A DNA stretch of 64,000 bases. Source: Isoperla grammatica. Lineage: Eukaryota > Arthropoda > Insecta > Plecoptera > Perlodidae. The DNA is taken from positions 3,895,444-3,959,443 of the forward strand of contig OX246743.1 in assembly GCA_945910005.1 (NCBI GenBank), written 5' to 3'. The notes below the pieces were generated by a model. The model saw only the letters and a list, made by a program, of their open reading frames with translations, was not told where the DNA came from and did not search any database. A program made the translations under genes and the position numbers. Below, piece after piece: positions 40,301-54,299 of this stretch; the first letter of the stretch is position 1; every line of letters starts with the position of its first letter.

Positions 40301-43300
40301 CTGTCTCCGTACGGACCGTGCTTCAGTAGCATCCTGGGGACAACCACACATCACTAGTAACCAACAGCTTACCTGGCGCTGTCTCCGTACGGACCGTGCT
40401 TCAGTAGCATCCTGGGGACAACCACACATCACTAGTAACCAACAGCTTACCTGGCACTGTCTCCGTACGGACCGTGCTTCAGTAGCATCCTGGAGGACAA
40501 CCACACATCACTAGTAACCAACAGCTTACCTGGCGCTGTCTCCGTACGGACCGTGCTTCAGTAGCATCCTGGGGACAACCACACATCACTAGTAACCAAC
40601 AGCTTACCTGGCGCTGTCTCCGTACGGACCGTGCTTCAGTAGCATCCTGGGGACAACCACACATCACTAGTAACCAACAGCTTACCTGGCGCTGTCTCCG
40701 TACGGACCGTGCTTCAGTAGCATCCTGGGGGACAACCACACATCACTAGTAACCAACAGCTTACCTGGCGCTGTCTCCGTACGGACCGTGCTTCAGTAGC
40801 ATCCTGGGGGACAACCACACATCACTAGTAACCAACAGCTTACCTGGCGCTGTCTCCGTACGGACCGTGCTTCAGTAGCATCCTGGGGGACAACACACAT
40901 CACTAGTAACCAACAGCTTACCTGGCGCTGTCTCCGTACGGACCGTGCTTCAGTAGCATCCTGGGGACAACCACACATCACTAGTAACCAACAGCTTACC
41001 TGGCGCTGTCTCCGTACGGACCGTGCTTCAGTAGCATCCTGGGGGACAACACACATCACTAGTAACCAACAGCTTACCTGGCGCTGTCTCCGTACGGACC
41101 GTGCTTCAGTAGCATCCTGGAGGACAACACACATCACTAGTAACCAACAGCTTACCTGGCGCTGTCTCCGTACGGACCGTGCTTCAGTAGCATCCTGGGG
41201 GACAACACACATCACTAGTAACCAACAGCTTACCTGGCGCTGTCTCCGTACGGACCGTGCTTCAGTAGCATCCTGGGGACAACACACATCACTAGTAACC
41301 AACAGCTTACCTGGCGCTGTCTCCGTACGGACCGTGCTTCAGTAGCATCCTGGGGGACAACACACATCACTAGTAACCAACAGCTTACCTGGCGCTGTCT
41401 CCGTACGGACCGTGCTTCAGTAGCATCCTGGGGGACAACCACACATCACTAGTAACCAACAGCTTACCTGGCGCTGTCTCCGTACGGACCGTGCTTCAGT
41501 AGCATCCTGGAGGACAACACACATCACTAGTAACCAACAGCTTACCTGGCGCTGTCTCCGTACGGACCGTGCTTCAGTAGCATCCTGGGGGACAACCACA
41601 CATCACTAGTAACCAACAGCTTACCTGGCGCTGTCTCCGTACGGACCGTGCTTCAGTAGCATCCTGGGGGACAACCACACATCACTAGTAACCAACAGCT
41701 TACCTGGCGCTGTCTCCGTACGGACCGTGCTTCAGTAGCATCCTGGGGGACAACCACACATCACTAGTAACCAACAGCTTACCTGGCGCTGTCTCCGTAC
41801 GGACCGTGCTTCAGTAGCATCCTGGAGGACAACACACATCACTAGTAACCAACAGCTTACCTGGCGCTGTCTCCGTACGGACCGTGCTTCAGTAGCATCC
41901 TGGAGGACAACCACACATCACTAGTAACCAACAGCTTACCTGGCGCTGTCTCCGTACGGACCGTGCTTCAGTAGCATCCTGGAGGACAACCACACATCAC
42001 TAGTAACCAACAGCTTACCTGGCGCTGTCTCCGTACGGACCGTGCTTCAGTAGCATCCTGGGGGACAACCACACATCACTAGTAACCAACAGCTTACCTG
42101 GCGCTGTCTCCGTACGGACCGTGCTTCAGTAGCATCCTGGAGGACAACACACATCACTAGTAACCAACAGCCTACCTGGCACTGTCTCCGTACGGACCGT
42201 GCTTCAGTAGCACCCTGGGGGACAACCACACATCACTAGTAACCAACAGCTTACCTGGCGCTGTCTCCGTACGGACCGTGCTTCAGTAGCATCCTGGAGG
42301 ACAACCACACATCACTAGTAACCAACAGCTTACCTGGCGCTGTCTCCGTACGGACCGTGCTTCAGTAGCATCCTGGGGGACAACCACACATCACTAGTAA
42401 CCAACAGCTTACCTGGCGCTGTCTCCGTACGGACCGTGCTTCAGTAGCATCCTGGGGACAACCACACATCACTAGTAACCAACAGCTTACCTGGCGCTGT
42501 CTCCGTACGGACCGTGCTTCAGTAGCATCCTGGGGGACAACCACACATCACTAGTAACCAACAGCTTACCTGGCGCTGTCTCCGTACGGACCGTGCTTCA
42601 GTAGCATCCTGGAGGACAACACACATCACTAGTAACCAACAGCTTACCTGGCGCTGTCTCCGTACGGACCGTGCTTCAGTAGCATCCTGGGGGACAACCA
42701 CACATCACTAGTAACCAACAGCTTACCTGGCGCTGTCTCTGTACGGACCGTGCTTCAGTAGCATCCTGGGGGACAACCACACATCACTAGTAACCAACAG
42801 CTTACCTGGCGCTGTCTCCGTACGGACCGTGCTTCAGTAGCATCCTGGGGACAACCACACATCACTAGTAACCAACAGCTTACCTGGCACTGTCTCCGTA
42901 CGGACCGTGCTTCAGTAGCATCCTGGGGGACAACCACACATCACTAGTAACCAACAGCTTACCTGGCGCTGTCTCCGTACGGACCGTGCTTCAGTAGCAT
43001 CCTGGGGGACAACCACACATCACTAGTAACCAACAGCTTACCTGGCGCTGTCTCCGTACGGACCGTGCTTCAGTAGCATCCTGGGGGACAACCACACATC
43101 ACTAGTAACCAACAGCTTACCTGGCGCTGTCTCCGTACGGACCGTGCTTCAGTAGCATCCTGGGGACAACACACATCACTAGTAACCAACAGCTTACCTG
43201 GCGCTGTCTCCGTACGGACCGTGCTTCAGTAGCATCCTGGGGGACAACCACACATCACTAGTAACCAACAGCTTACCTGGCGCTGTCTCCGTACGGACCG

Positions 43301-45844
43301 TGCTTCAGTAGCATCCTGGGGGACAACCACACATCACTAGTAACCAACAGCTTACCTGGCGCTGTCTCCGTACGGACCGTGCTTCAGTAGCATCCTGGGG
43401 GACAACCACACATCACTAGTAACCAACAGCTTACCTGGCGCTGTCTCCGTACGGACCGTGCTTCAGTAGCATCCTGGGGGACAACCACACATCACTAGTA
43501 ACCAACAGCTTACCTGGCGCTGTCTCCGTACGGACCGTGCTTCAGTAGCATCCTGGGGGACAACCACACATCACTAGTAACCAACAGCTTACCTGGCGCT
43601 GTCTCCGTACGGACCGTGCTTCAGTAGCATCCTGGGGACAACCACACATCACTAGTAACCAACAGCTTACCTGGCGCTGTCTCCGTACGGACCGTGCTTC
43701 AGTAGCATCCTGGAGGACAACCACACATCACTAGTAACCAACAGCTTACCTGGCGCTGTCTCCGTACGGACCGTGCTTCAGTAGCATCCTGGGGGACAAC
43801 CACACATCACTAGTAACCAACAGCTTACCTGGCGCTGTCTCCGTACGGACCGTGCTTCAGTAGCATCCTGGGGACAACCACACATCACTAGTAACCAACA
43901 GCTTACCTGGCGCTGTCTCCGTACGGACCGTGCTTCAGTAGCATCCTGGGGGACAACCACACATCACTAGTAACCAACAGCTTACCTGGCGCTGTCTCCG
44001 TACGGACCGTGCTTCAGTAGCATCCTGGAGGACAACCACACATCACTAGTAACCAACAGCTTACCTGGCGCTGTCTCCGTACGGACCGTGCTTCAGTAGC
44101 ATCCTGGGGGACAACCACACATCACTAGTAACCAACAGCTTACCTGGCGCTGTCTCCGTACGGACCGTGCTTCAGTAGCATCCTGGAGGACAACACACAT
44201 CACTAGTAACCAACAGCTTACCTGGCGCTGTCTCCGTACGGACCGTGCTTCAGTAGCATCCTGGGGGACAACCACACATCACTAGTAACCAACAGCTTAC
44301 CTGGCGCTGTCTCCGTACGGACCGTGCTTCAGTAGCATCCTGGGGGACAACCACACATCACTAGTAACCAACAGCTTACCTGGCGCTGTCTCCGTACGGA
44401 CCGTGCTTCAGTAGCATCCTGGGGGACAACCACACATCACTAGTAACCAACAGCTTACCTGGCGCTGTCTCCGTACGGACCGTGCTTCAGTAGCATCCTG
44501 GGGGACAACCACACATCACTAGTAACCAACAGCTTACCTGGCGCTGTCTCCGTACGGACCGTGCTTCAGTAGCATCCTGGGGGACAACCACACATCACTA
44601 GTAACCAACAGCTTACCTGGCGCTGTCTCCGTACGGACCGTGCTTCAGTAGCATCCTGGGGGACAACCACACATCACTAGTAACCAACAGCTTACCTGGC
44701 GCTGTCTCCGTACGGACCGTGCTTCAGTAGCATCCTGGGGGACAACACACATCACTAGTAACCAACAGCTTACCTGGCGCTGTCTCCGTACGGACCGTGC
44801 TTCAGTAGCATCCTGGGGGACAACCACACATCACTAGTAACCAACAGCTTACCTGGCGCTGTCTCCGTACGGACCGTGCTTCAGTAGCATCCTGGGGGAC
44901 AACCACACATCACTAGTAACCAACAGCTTACCTGGCGCTGTCTCCGTACGGACCGTGCTTCAGTAGCATCCTGGAGGACAACACACATCACTAGTAACCA
45001 ACAGCTTACCTGGCGCTGTCTCCGTACGGACCGTGCTTCAGTAGCATCCTGGGGGACAACCACACATCACTAGTAACCAACAGCTTACCTGGCGCTGTCT
45101 CCGTACGGACCGTGCTTCAGTAGCATCCTGGGGGACAACCACACATCACTAGTAACCAACAGCTTACCTGGCGCTGTCTCCGTACGGACCGTGCTTCAGT
45201 AGCATCCTGGGGGACAACCACACATCACTAGTAACCAACAGCTTACCTGGCGCTGTCTCCGTACGGACCGTGCTTCAGTAGCATCCTGGGGGACAACCAC
45301 ACATCACTAGTAACCAACAGCTTACCTGGCGCTGTCTCCGTACGGACCGTGCTTCAGTAGCATCCTGGGGGACAACACACATCACTAGTAACCAACAGCT
45401 TACCTGGCGCTGTCTCCGTACGGACCGTGCTTCAGTAGCATCCTGGGGGACAACACACATCACTAGTAACCAACAGCTTACCTGGCGCTGTCTCCGTACG
45501 GACCGTGCTTCAGTAGCATCCTGGGGGACAACCACACATCACTAGTAACCAACAGCTTACCTGGCGCTGTCTCCGTACGGACCGTGCTTCAGTAGCATCC
45601 TGGGGGACAACACACATCACTAGTAACCAACAGCTTACCTGGCGCTGTCTCCGTACGGACCGTGCTTCAGTAGCATCCTGGGGGACAACACACATCACTA
45701 GTAACCAACAGCTTACCTGGCGCTGTCTCCGTACGGACCGTGCTTCAGTAGCATCCTGGGGGACAACACACATCACTAGTAACCAACAGCTTACCTGGCG
45801 CTGTCTCCGTACGGACCGTGCTTCAGTAGCATCCTGGGGGACAA

Positions 45845-46530
45845 CCACACATCACTAGTAACCAACAGCTTACCTGGCGCTGTACGGACCGTGCTTCAGT
45901 AGCATCCTGGGGGACAACCACACATCACTAGTAACCAACAGCTTACCTGGCGCTGTCTCCGTACGGACCGTGCTTCAGTAGCATCCTGGGGGACAACCAC
46001 ACATCACTAGTAACCAACAGCTTACCTGGCGCTGTACGGACCGTGCTTCAGTAGCATCCTGGGGGACAACCACACATCACTAGTAACCAACAGCTTACCT
46101 GGCGCTGTCTCCGTACGGACCGTGCTTCAGTAGCATCCTGGGGACAACCACACATCACTAGTAACCAACAGCTTACCTGGCGCTGTCTCCGTACGGACCG
46201 TGCTTCAGTAGCATCCTGGGGGACAACCACACATCACTAGTAACCAACAGCTTACCTGGCGCTGTACGGACCGTGCTTCAGTAGCATCCTGGGGGACAAC
46301 CACACATCACTAGTAACCAACAGCTTACCTGGCGCTGTCTCCGTACGGACCGTGCTTCAGTAGCATCCTGGGGACAACCACACATCACTAGTAACCAACA
46401 GCTTACCTGGCGCTGTCTCCGTACGGACCGTGCTTCAGTAGCATCCTGGGGGACAACCACACATCACTAGTAACCAACAGCTTACCTGGCGCTGTACGGA
46501 CCGTGCTTCAGTAGCATCCTGGGGGACAAC
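45845..46530 (-). repeat. Trimeric 230-bp higher-order repeat with 73-bp monomers
   Basis: TGTACGG junctions lie at 45881, 46033, 46263 and 46493. The last three are spaced exactly 230 bp, made of 73, 79 and 78 bp. The 78-bp member is the GGGG form. The first interval, 152 bp, lacks that GGGG unit, which suggests either the ancestral dimer or loss of one unit at the left edge. This is the clearest regular higher-order structure in the window. Confidence 0.88.
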
Positions 46531-47459
46531 CACACATCACTAGTAACCAACAGCTTACCTGGCGCTGTCTCCGTACGGACCGTGCTTCAGTAGCATCCTG
46601 GGGGACAACCACACATCACTAGTAACCAACAGCTTACCTGGCGCTGTCTCCGTACGGACCGTGCTTCAGTAGCATCCTGGGGACAACCACACATCACTAG
46701 TAACCAACAGCTTACCTGGCGCTGTCTCCGTACGGACCGTGCTTCAGTAGCATCCTGGGGGACAACCACACATCACTAGTAACCAACAGCTTACCTGGCG
46801 CTGTCTCCGTACGGACCGTGCTTCAGTAGCATCCTGGGGGACAACCACACATCACTAGTAACCAACAGCTTACCTGGCACTGTCTCCGTACGGACCGTGC
46901 TACAGTAGCATCCTGGGGGACAACCACACATCACTAGTAACCAACAGCTTACCTGGCGCTGTCTCCGTACGGACCGTGCTTCAGTAGCATCCTGGGGGAC
47001 AACCACACATCACTAGTAACCAACAGCTTACCTGGCGCTGTCTCCGTACGGACCGTGCTTCAGTAGCATCCTGGGGGACAACCACACATCACTAGTAACC
47101 AACAGCTTACCTGGCGCTGTCTCCGTACGGACCGTGCTACAGTAGCATCCTGGAGGACAACCACACATCACTAGTAACCAACAGCTTACCTGGCGCTGTC
47201 TCCGTACGGACCGTGCTTCAGTAGCATCCTGGAGGACAACCACACATCACTAGTAACCAACAGCTTACCTGGCGCTGTCTCCGTACGGACCGTGCTTCAG
47301 TAGCATCCTGGGGGACAACCACACATCACTAGTAACCAACAGCTTACCTGGCGCTGTCTCCGTACGGACCGTGCTTCAGTAGCATCCTGGGGACAACCAC
47401 ACATCACTAGTAACCAACAGCTTACCTGGCGCTGTCTCCGTACGGACCGTGCTTCAGTA

Positions 47460-47852
47460 GCATCCTGGAGGACAACACACATCACTAGTAACCAACAGCT
47501 TACCTGGCGCTGTCTCCGTACGGACCGTGCTTCAGTAGCATCCTGGAGGACAACACACACCACTAGTAACCAACAGCTTACCTGGCGCTGTCTCCGTACG
47601 GACCGTGCTTCAGTAGCATCCTGGAGGACAACACACATCACTAGTAACCAACAGCTTACCTGGCGCTGTCTCCGTACGGACCGTGCTTCAGTAGCATCCT
47701 GGAGGACAACACACATCACTAGTAACCAACAGCTTACCTGGCGCTGTCTCCGTACGGACCGTGCTTCAGTAGCATCCTGGAGGACAACACACACCACTAG
47801 TAACCAACAGCTTACCTGGCGCTGTCTCCGTACGGACCGTGCTTCAGTAGCA
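47460..47852 (-). repeat. Run of 78-bp GGAGG monomers with CACCACT marker, 234-bp period
   Basis: Five successive 78-bp units carry GGAGG and the one-C form. The CACACCACT variant (T to C at 47560 and 47794) repeats at 234 bp, or three units. The pair of a GGAGG unit followed by a GGAGG unit with CACCACT recurs near 56.64 and 57.66 kb, so it is a distinct subfamily used several times in the right third of the array. Confidence 0.75.
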
Positions 47853-50800
47853 TCCTGGGGGACAACCACACATCACTAGTAACCAACAGCTTACCTGGCT
47901 CTGTCTCCGTACGGACCGTGCTTCAGTAGCATCCTGGAGGACAACACACATCACTAGTAACCAACAGCTTACCTGGCGCTGTCTCCGTACGGACCGTGCT
48001 TCAGTAGCATCCTGGAGGACAACACACATCACTAGTAACCAACAGCTTACCTGGCGCTGTCTCCGTACGGACCGTGCTTCAGTAGCATCCTGGGGGACAA
48101 CACACATCACTAGTAACCAACAGCTTACCTGGCGCTGTCTCCGTACGGACCGTGCTTCAGTAGCATCCTGGGGACAACCACACATCACTAGTAACCAACA
48201 GCTTACCTGGCGCTGTCTCCGTACGGACCGTGCTTCAGTAGCATCCTGGAGGACAACACACATCACTAGTAACCAACAGCTTACCTGGCGCTGTCTCCGT
48301 ACGGACCGTGCTTCAGTAGCATCCTGGAGGACAACACACATCACTAGTAACCAACAGCTTACCTGGCGCTGTCTCCGTACGGACCGTGCTTCAGTAGCAT
48401 CCTGGAGGACAACCACACATCACTAGTAACCAACAGCTTACCTGGCGCTGTACGGACCGTGCTTCAGTAGCATCCTGGGGGACAACCACACATCACTAGT
48501 AACCAACAGCTTACCTGGCGCTGTCTCCGTACGGACCGTGCTTCAGTAGCATCCTGGGGGACAACCACACATCACTAATAACCAACAGCTTACCTGGCGC
48601 TGTCTCCGTACGGACCGTGCTTCAGTAGCATCCTGGAGGACAACACACATCACTAGTAACCAACAGCTTACCTGGCGCTGTCTCCGTACGGACCGTGCTT
48701 CAGTAGCATCCTGGGGGACAACCACACATCACTAGTAACCAACAGCTTACCTGGCGCTGTCTCCGTACGGACCGTGCTTCAGTAGCATCCTGGGGGACAA
48801 CACACATCACTAGTAACCAACAGCTTACCTGGCGCTGTCTCCGTACGGACCGTGCTTCAGTAGCATCCTGGGGGACAACACACATCACTAGTAACCAACA
48901 GCTTACCTGGCGCTGTCTCCGTACGGACCGTGCTTCAGTAGCATCCTGGGGACAACCACACATCACTAGTAACCAACAGCTTACCTGGCGCTGTCTCCGT
49001 ACGGACCGTGCTTCAGTAGCATCCTGGAGGACAACCACACATCACTAGTAACCAACAGCTTACCTGGCGCTGTCTCCGTACGGACCGTGCTTCAGTAGCA
49101 TCCTGGGGACAACCACACATCACTAGTAACCAACAGCTTACCTGGCGCTGTCTCCGTACGGACCGTGCTTCAGTAGCATCCTGGGGGACAACCACACATC
49201 ACTAGTAACCAACAGCTTACCTGGCGCTGTCTCCGTACGGACCGTGCTTCAGTAGCATCCTGGGGGACAACCACACATCACTAGTAACCAACAGCTTACC
49301 TGGCGCTGTCTCCGTACGGACCGTGCTTCAGTAGCATCCTGGGGGACAACCACACATCACTAGTAACCAACAGCTTACCTGGCGCTGTCTCCGTACGGAC
49401 CGTGCTTCAGTAGCATCCTGGGGGACAACCACACATCACTAGTAACCAACAGCTTACCTGGCGCTGTCTCCGTACGGACCGTGCTTCAGTAGCATCCTGG
49501 AGGACAACACACATCACTAGTAACCAACAGCTTACCTGGCGCTGTCTCCGTACGGACCGTGCTTCAGTAGCATCCTGGGGGACAACCACACATCACTAGT
49601 AACCAACAGCTTACCTGGCGCTGTCTCCGTACGGACCGTGCTTCAGTAGCATCCTGGGGGACAACCACACATCACTAGTAACCAACAGCTTACCTGGCGC
49701 TGTCTCCGTACGGACCGTGCTTCAGTAGCATCCTGGGGGACAACCACACATCACTAGTAACCAACAGCTTACCTGGCGCTGTCTCCGTACGGACCGTGCT
49801 TCAGTAGCATCCTGGGGGACAACACACATCACTAGTAACCAACAGCTTACCTGGCACTGTCTCCGTACGGACCGTGCTTCAGTAGCATCCTGGGGGACAA
49901 CCACACATCACTAGTAACCAACAGCTTACCTGGCGCTGTCTCCGTACGGACCGTGCTTCAGTAGCATCCTGGGGGACAACCACACATCACTAGTAACCAA
50001 CAGCTTACCTGGCGCTGTCTCCGTACGGACCGTGCTTCAGTAGCATCCTGGGGGACAACCACACATCACTAGTAACCAACAGCTTACCTGGCGCTGTCTC
50101 CGTACGGACCGTGCTTCAGTAGCATCCTGGGGGACAACACACATCACTAGTAACCAACAGCTTACCTGGCGCTGTCTCCGTACGGACCGTGCTTCAGTAG
50201 CATCCTGGGGGACAACACACATCACTAGTAACCAACAGCTTACCTGGCGCTGTCTCCGTACGGACCGTGCTTCAGTAGCATCCTGGGGGACAACCACACA
50301 TCACTAGTAACCAACAGCTTACCTGGCGCTGTCTCCGTACGGACCGTGCTTCAGTAACATCCTGGGGGACAACCACACATCACTAGTAACCAACAGCTTA
50401 CCTGGCGCTGTCTCCGTACGGACCGTGCTTCAGTAGCATCCTGGGGACAACCACACATCACTAGTAACCAACAGCTTACCTGGCGCTGTCTCCGTACGGA
50501 CCGTGCTTCAGTAGCATCCTGGGGACAACCACACATCACTAGTAACCAACAGCTTACCTGGCGCTGTCTCCGTACGGACCGTGCTTCAGTAGCATCCTGG
50601 GGGACAACACACATCACTAGTAACCAACAGCTTACCTGGCGCTGTCTCCGTACGGACCGTGCTTCAGTAGCATCCTGGGGGACAACCACACATCACTAGT
50701 AACCAACAGCTTACCTGGCGCTGTCTCCGTACGGACCGTGCTTCAGTAGCATCCTGGGGGACAACACACATCACTAGTAACCAACAGCTTACCTGGCGCT

Positions 50801-53800
50801 GTCTCCGTACGGACCGTGCTTCAGTAGCATCCTGGGGGACAACACACATCACTAGTAACCAACAGCTTACCTGGCGCTGTCTCCGTACGGACCGTGCTTC
50901 AGTAGCATCCTGGGGGACAACACACATCACTAGTAACCAACAGCTTACCTGGCGCTGTCTCCGTACGGACCGTGCTTCAGTAGCATCCTGGAGGACAACA
51001 CACATCACTAGTAACCAACAGCTTACCTGGCGCTGTCTCCGTACGGACCGTGCTTCAGTAGCATCCTGGAGGACAACACACATCACTAGTAACCAACAGC
51101 TTACCTGGCGCTGTCTCCGTACGGACCGTGCTTCAGTAGCATCCTGGGGGACAACCACACATCACTAGTAACCAACAGCTTACCTGGCGCTGTCTCCGTA
51201 CGGACCGTGCTTCAGTAGCATCCTGGGGGACAACACACATCACTAGTAACCAACAGCTTACCTGGCGCTGTCTCCGTACGGACCGTGCTTCAGTAGCATC
51301 CTGGGGGACAACCACACATCACTAGTAACCAACAGCTTACCTGGCGCTGTCTCCGTACGGACCGTGCTTCAGTAGCATCCTGGAGGACAACCACACATCA
51401 CTAGTAACCAACAGCTTACCTGGCGCTGTCTCCGTACGGACCGTGCTTCAGTAGCATCCTGGAGGACAACACACATCACTAGTAACCAACAGCTTACCTG
51501 GCGCTGTCTCCGTACGGACCGTGCTTCAGTAGCATCCTGGGGGACAACCACACATCACTAGTAACCAACAGCTTACCTGGCGCTGTCTCCGTACGGACCG
51601 TGCTTCAGTAGCATCCTGGGGGACAACCACACATCACTAGTAACCAACAGCTTACCTGGCGCTGTCTCCGTACGGACCGTGCTTCAGTAGCATCCTGGGG
51701 GACAACCACACATCACTAGTAACCAACAGCTTACCTGGCGCTGTCTCCGTACGGACCGTGCTTCAGTAGCATCCTGGAGGACAACACACATCACTAGTAA
51801 CCAACAGCTTACCTGGCGCTGTCTCCGTACGGACCGTGCTTCAGTAGCATCCTGGGGGACAACCACACATCACTAGTAACCAACAGCTTACCTGGCGCTG
51901 TCTCCGTACGGACCGTGCTTCAGTAGCATCCTGGGGGACAACCACACATCACTAGTAACCAACAGCTTACCTGGCGCTGTCTCCGTACGGACCGTGCTTC
52001 AGTAGCATCCTGGGGGACAACCACACATCACTAGTAACCAACAGCTTACCTGGCGCTGTCTCCGTACGGACCGTGCTTCAGTAGCATCCTGGAGGACAAC
52101 ACACATCACTAGTAACCAACAGCTTACCTGGCGCTGTCTCCGTACGGACCGTGCTTCAGTAGCATCCTGGAGGACAACACACATCACTAGTAACCAACAG
52201 CTTACCTGGCGCTGTCTCCGTACGGACCGTGCTTCAGTAGCATCCTGGGGGACAACACACATCACTAGTAACCAACAGCTTACCTGGCGCTGTCTCCGTA
52301 CGGACCGTGCTTCAGTAGCATCCTGGGGGACAACACACATCACTAGTAACCAACAGCTTACCTGGCGCTGTCTCCGTACGGACCGTGCTTCAGTAGCATC
52401 CTGGGGGACAACACACATCACTAGTAACCAACAGCTTACCTGGCGCTGTCTCCGTACGGACCGTGCTTCAGTAGCATCCTGGGGGACAACACACATCACT
52501 AGTAACCAACAGCTTACCTGGCGCTGTCTCCGTACGGACCGTGCTTCAGTAGCATCCTGGGGACAACCACACATCACTAGTAACCAACAGCTTACCTGGC
52601 GCTGTCTCCGTACGGACCGTGCTTCAGTAGCATCCTGGGGGACAACACACATCACTAGTAACCAACAGCTTACCTGGCGCTGTCTCCGTACGGACCGTGC
52701 TTCAGTAGCATCCTGGGGGACAACACACATCACTAGTAACCAACAGCTTACCTGGCGCTGTCTCCGTACGGACCATGCTTCAGTAGCATCCTGGGGGACA
52801 ACACACATCACTAGTAACCAACAGCTTACCTGGCGCTGTCTCCGTACGGACCGTGCTTCAGTAGCATCCTGGGGGACAACCACACATCACTAGTAACCAA
52901 CAGCTTACCTGGCGCTGTCTCCGTACGGACCGTGCTTCAGTAGCATCCTGGGGGACAACACACATCACTAGTAACCAACAGCTTACCTGGCGCTGTCTCC
53001 GTACGGACCGTGCTTCAGTAGCATCCTGGGGGACAACCACACATCACTAGTAACCAACAGCTTACCTGGCGCTGTCTCCGTACGGACCGTGCTTCAGTAG
53101 CATCCTGGGGACAACCACACATCACTAGTAACCAACAGCTTACCTGGCGCTGTCTCCGTACGGACCGTGCTTCAGTAGCATCCTGGGGGACAACCACACA
53201 TCACTAGTAACCAACAGCTTACCTGGCGCTGTCTCCGTACGGACCGTGCTTCAGTAGCATCCTGGGGGACAACACACATCACTAGTAACCAACAGCTTAC
53301 CTGGCGCTGTCTCCGTACGGACCGTGCTTCAGTAGCATCCTGGGGGACAACCACACATCACTAGTAACCAACAGCTTACCTGGCGCTGTCTCCGTACGGA
53401 CCGTGCTTCAGTAGCATCCTGGGGGACAACCACACATCACTAGTAACCAACAGCTTACCTGGCGCTGTCTCCGTACGGACCGTGCTTCAGTAGCATCCTG
53501 GGGGACAACCACACATCACTAGTAACCAACAGCTTACCTGGCGCTGTCTCCGTACGGACCGTGCTTCAGTAGCATCCTGGGGACAACCACACATCACTAG
53601 TAACCAACAGCTTACCTGGCGCTGTCTCCGTACGGACCGTGCTTCAGTAGCATCCTGGGGGACAACACACATCACTAGTAACCAACAGCTTACCTGGCGC
53701 TGTCTCCGTACGGACCGTGCTTCAGTAGCATCCTGGGGGACAACCACACATCACTAGTAACCAACAGCTTACCTGGCGCTGTCTCCGTACGGACCGTGCT

Positions 53801-54214
53801 TCAGTAGCATCCTGGGGGACAACCACACATCACTAGTAACCAACAGCTTACCTGGCGCTGTCTCCGTACGGACCGTGCTTCAGTAGCATCCTGGGGGACA
53901 ACCACACATCACTAGTAACCAACAGCTTACCTGGCGCTGTCTCCGTACGGACCGTGCTTCAGTAGCATCCTGGGGACAACACACATCACTAGTAACCAAC
54001 AGCTTACCTGGCGCTGTCTCCGTACGGACCGTGCTTCAGTAGCATCCTGGGGGACAACCACACATCACTAGTAACCAACAGCTTACCTGGCGCTGTCTCC
54101 GTACGGACCGTGCTTCAGTAGCATCCTGGGGACAACCACACATCACTAGTAACCAACAGCTTACCTGGCGCTGTCTCCGTACGGACCGTGCTTCAGTAGC
54201 ATCCTGGGGGACAA

Positions 54215-54299
54215 CCACACATCACTAGTAACCAACAGCTTACCTGGCGCTGTCTCCGTCTCCGTACGGACCGTGCTTCAGTAGCATCCTGGGGGACAA
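54215..54299 (-). repeat. Single 85-bp monomer with duplicated hexamer
   Basis: The unit reads CTGTCTCCGTCTCCGTACGG, where the hexamer GTCTCC is present twice (54252-54257 and 54258-54263). It is the reciprocal of the 73-bp class, which has none. Standard units have one copy, flanked by GT on both sides. This is the only 85-bp copy I found. In the exon-like reading it adds two codons and keeps the frame. Confidence 0.9.
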
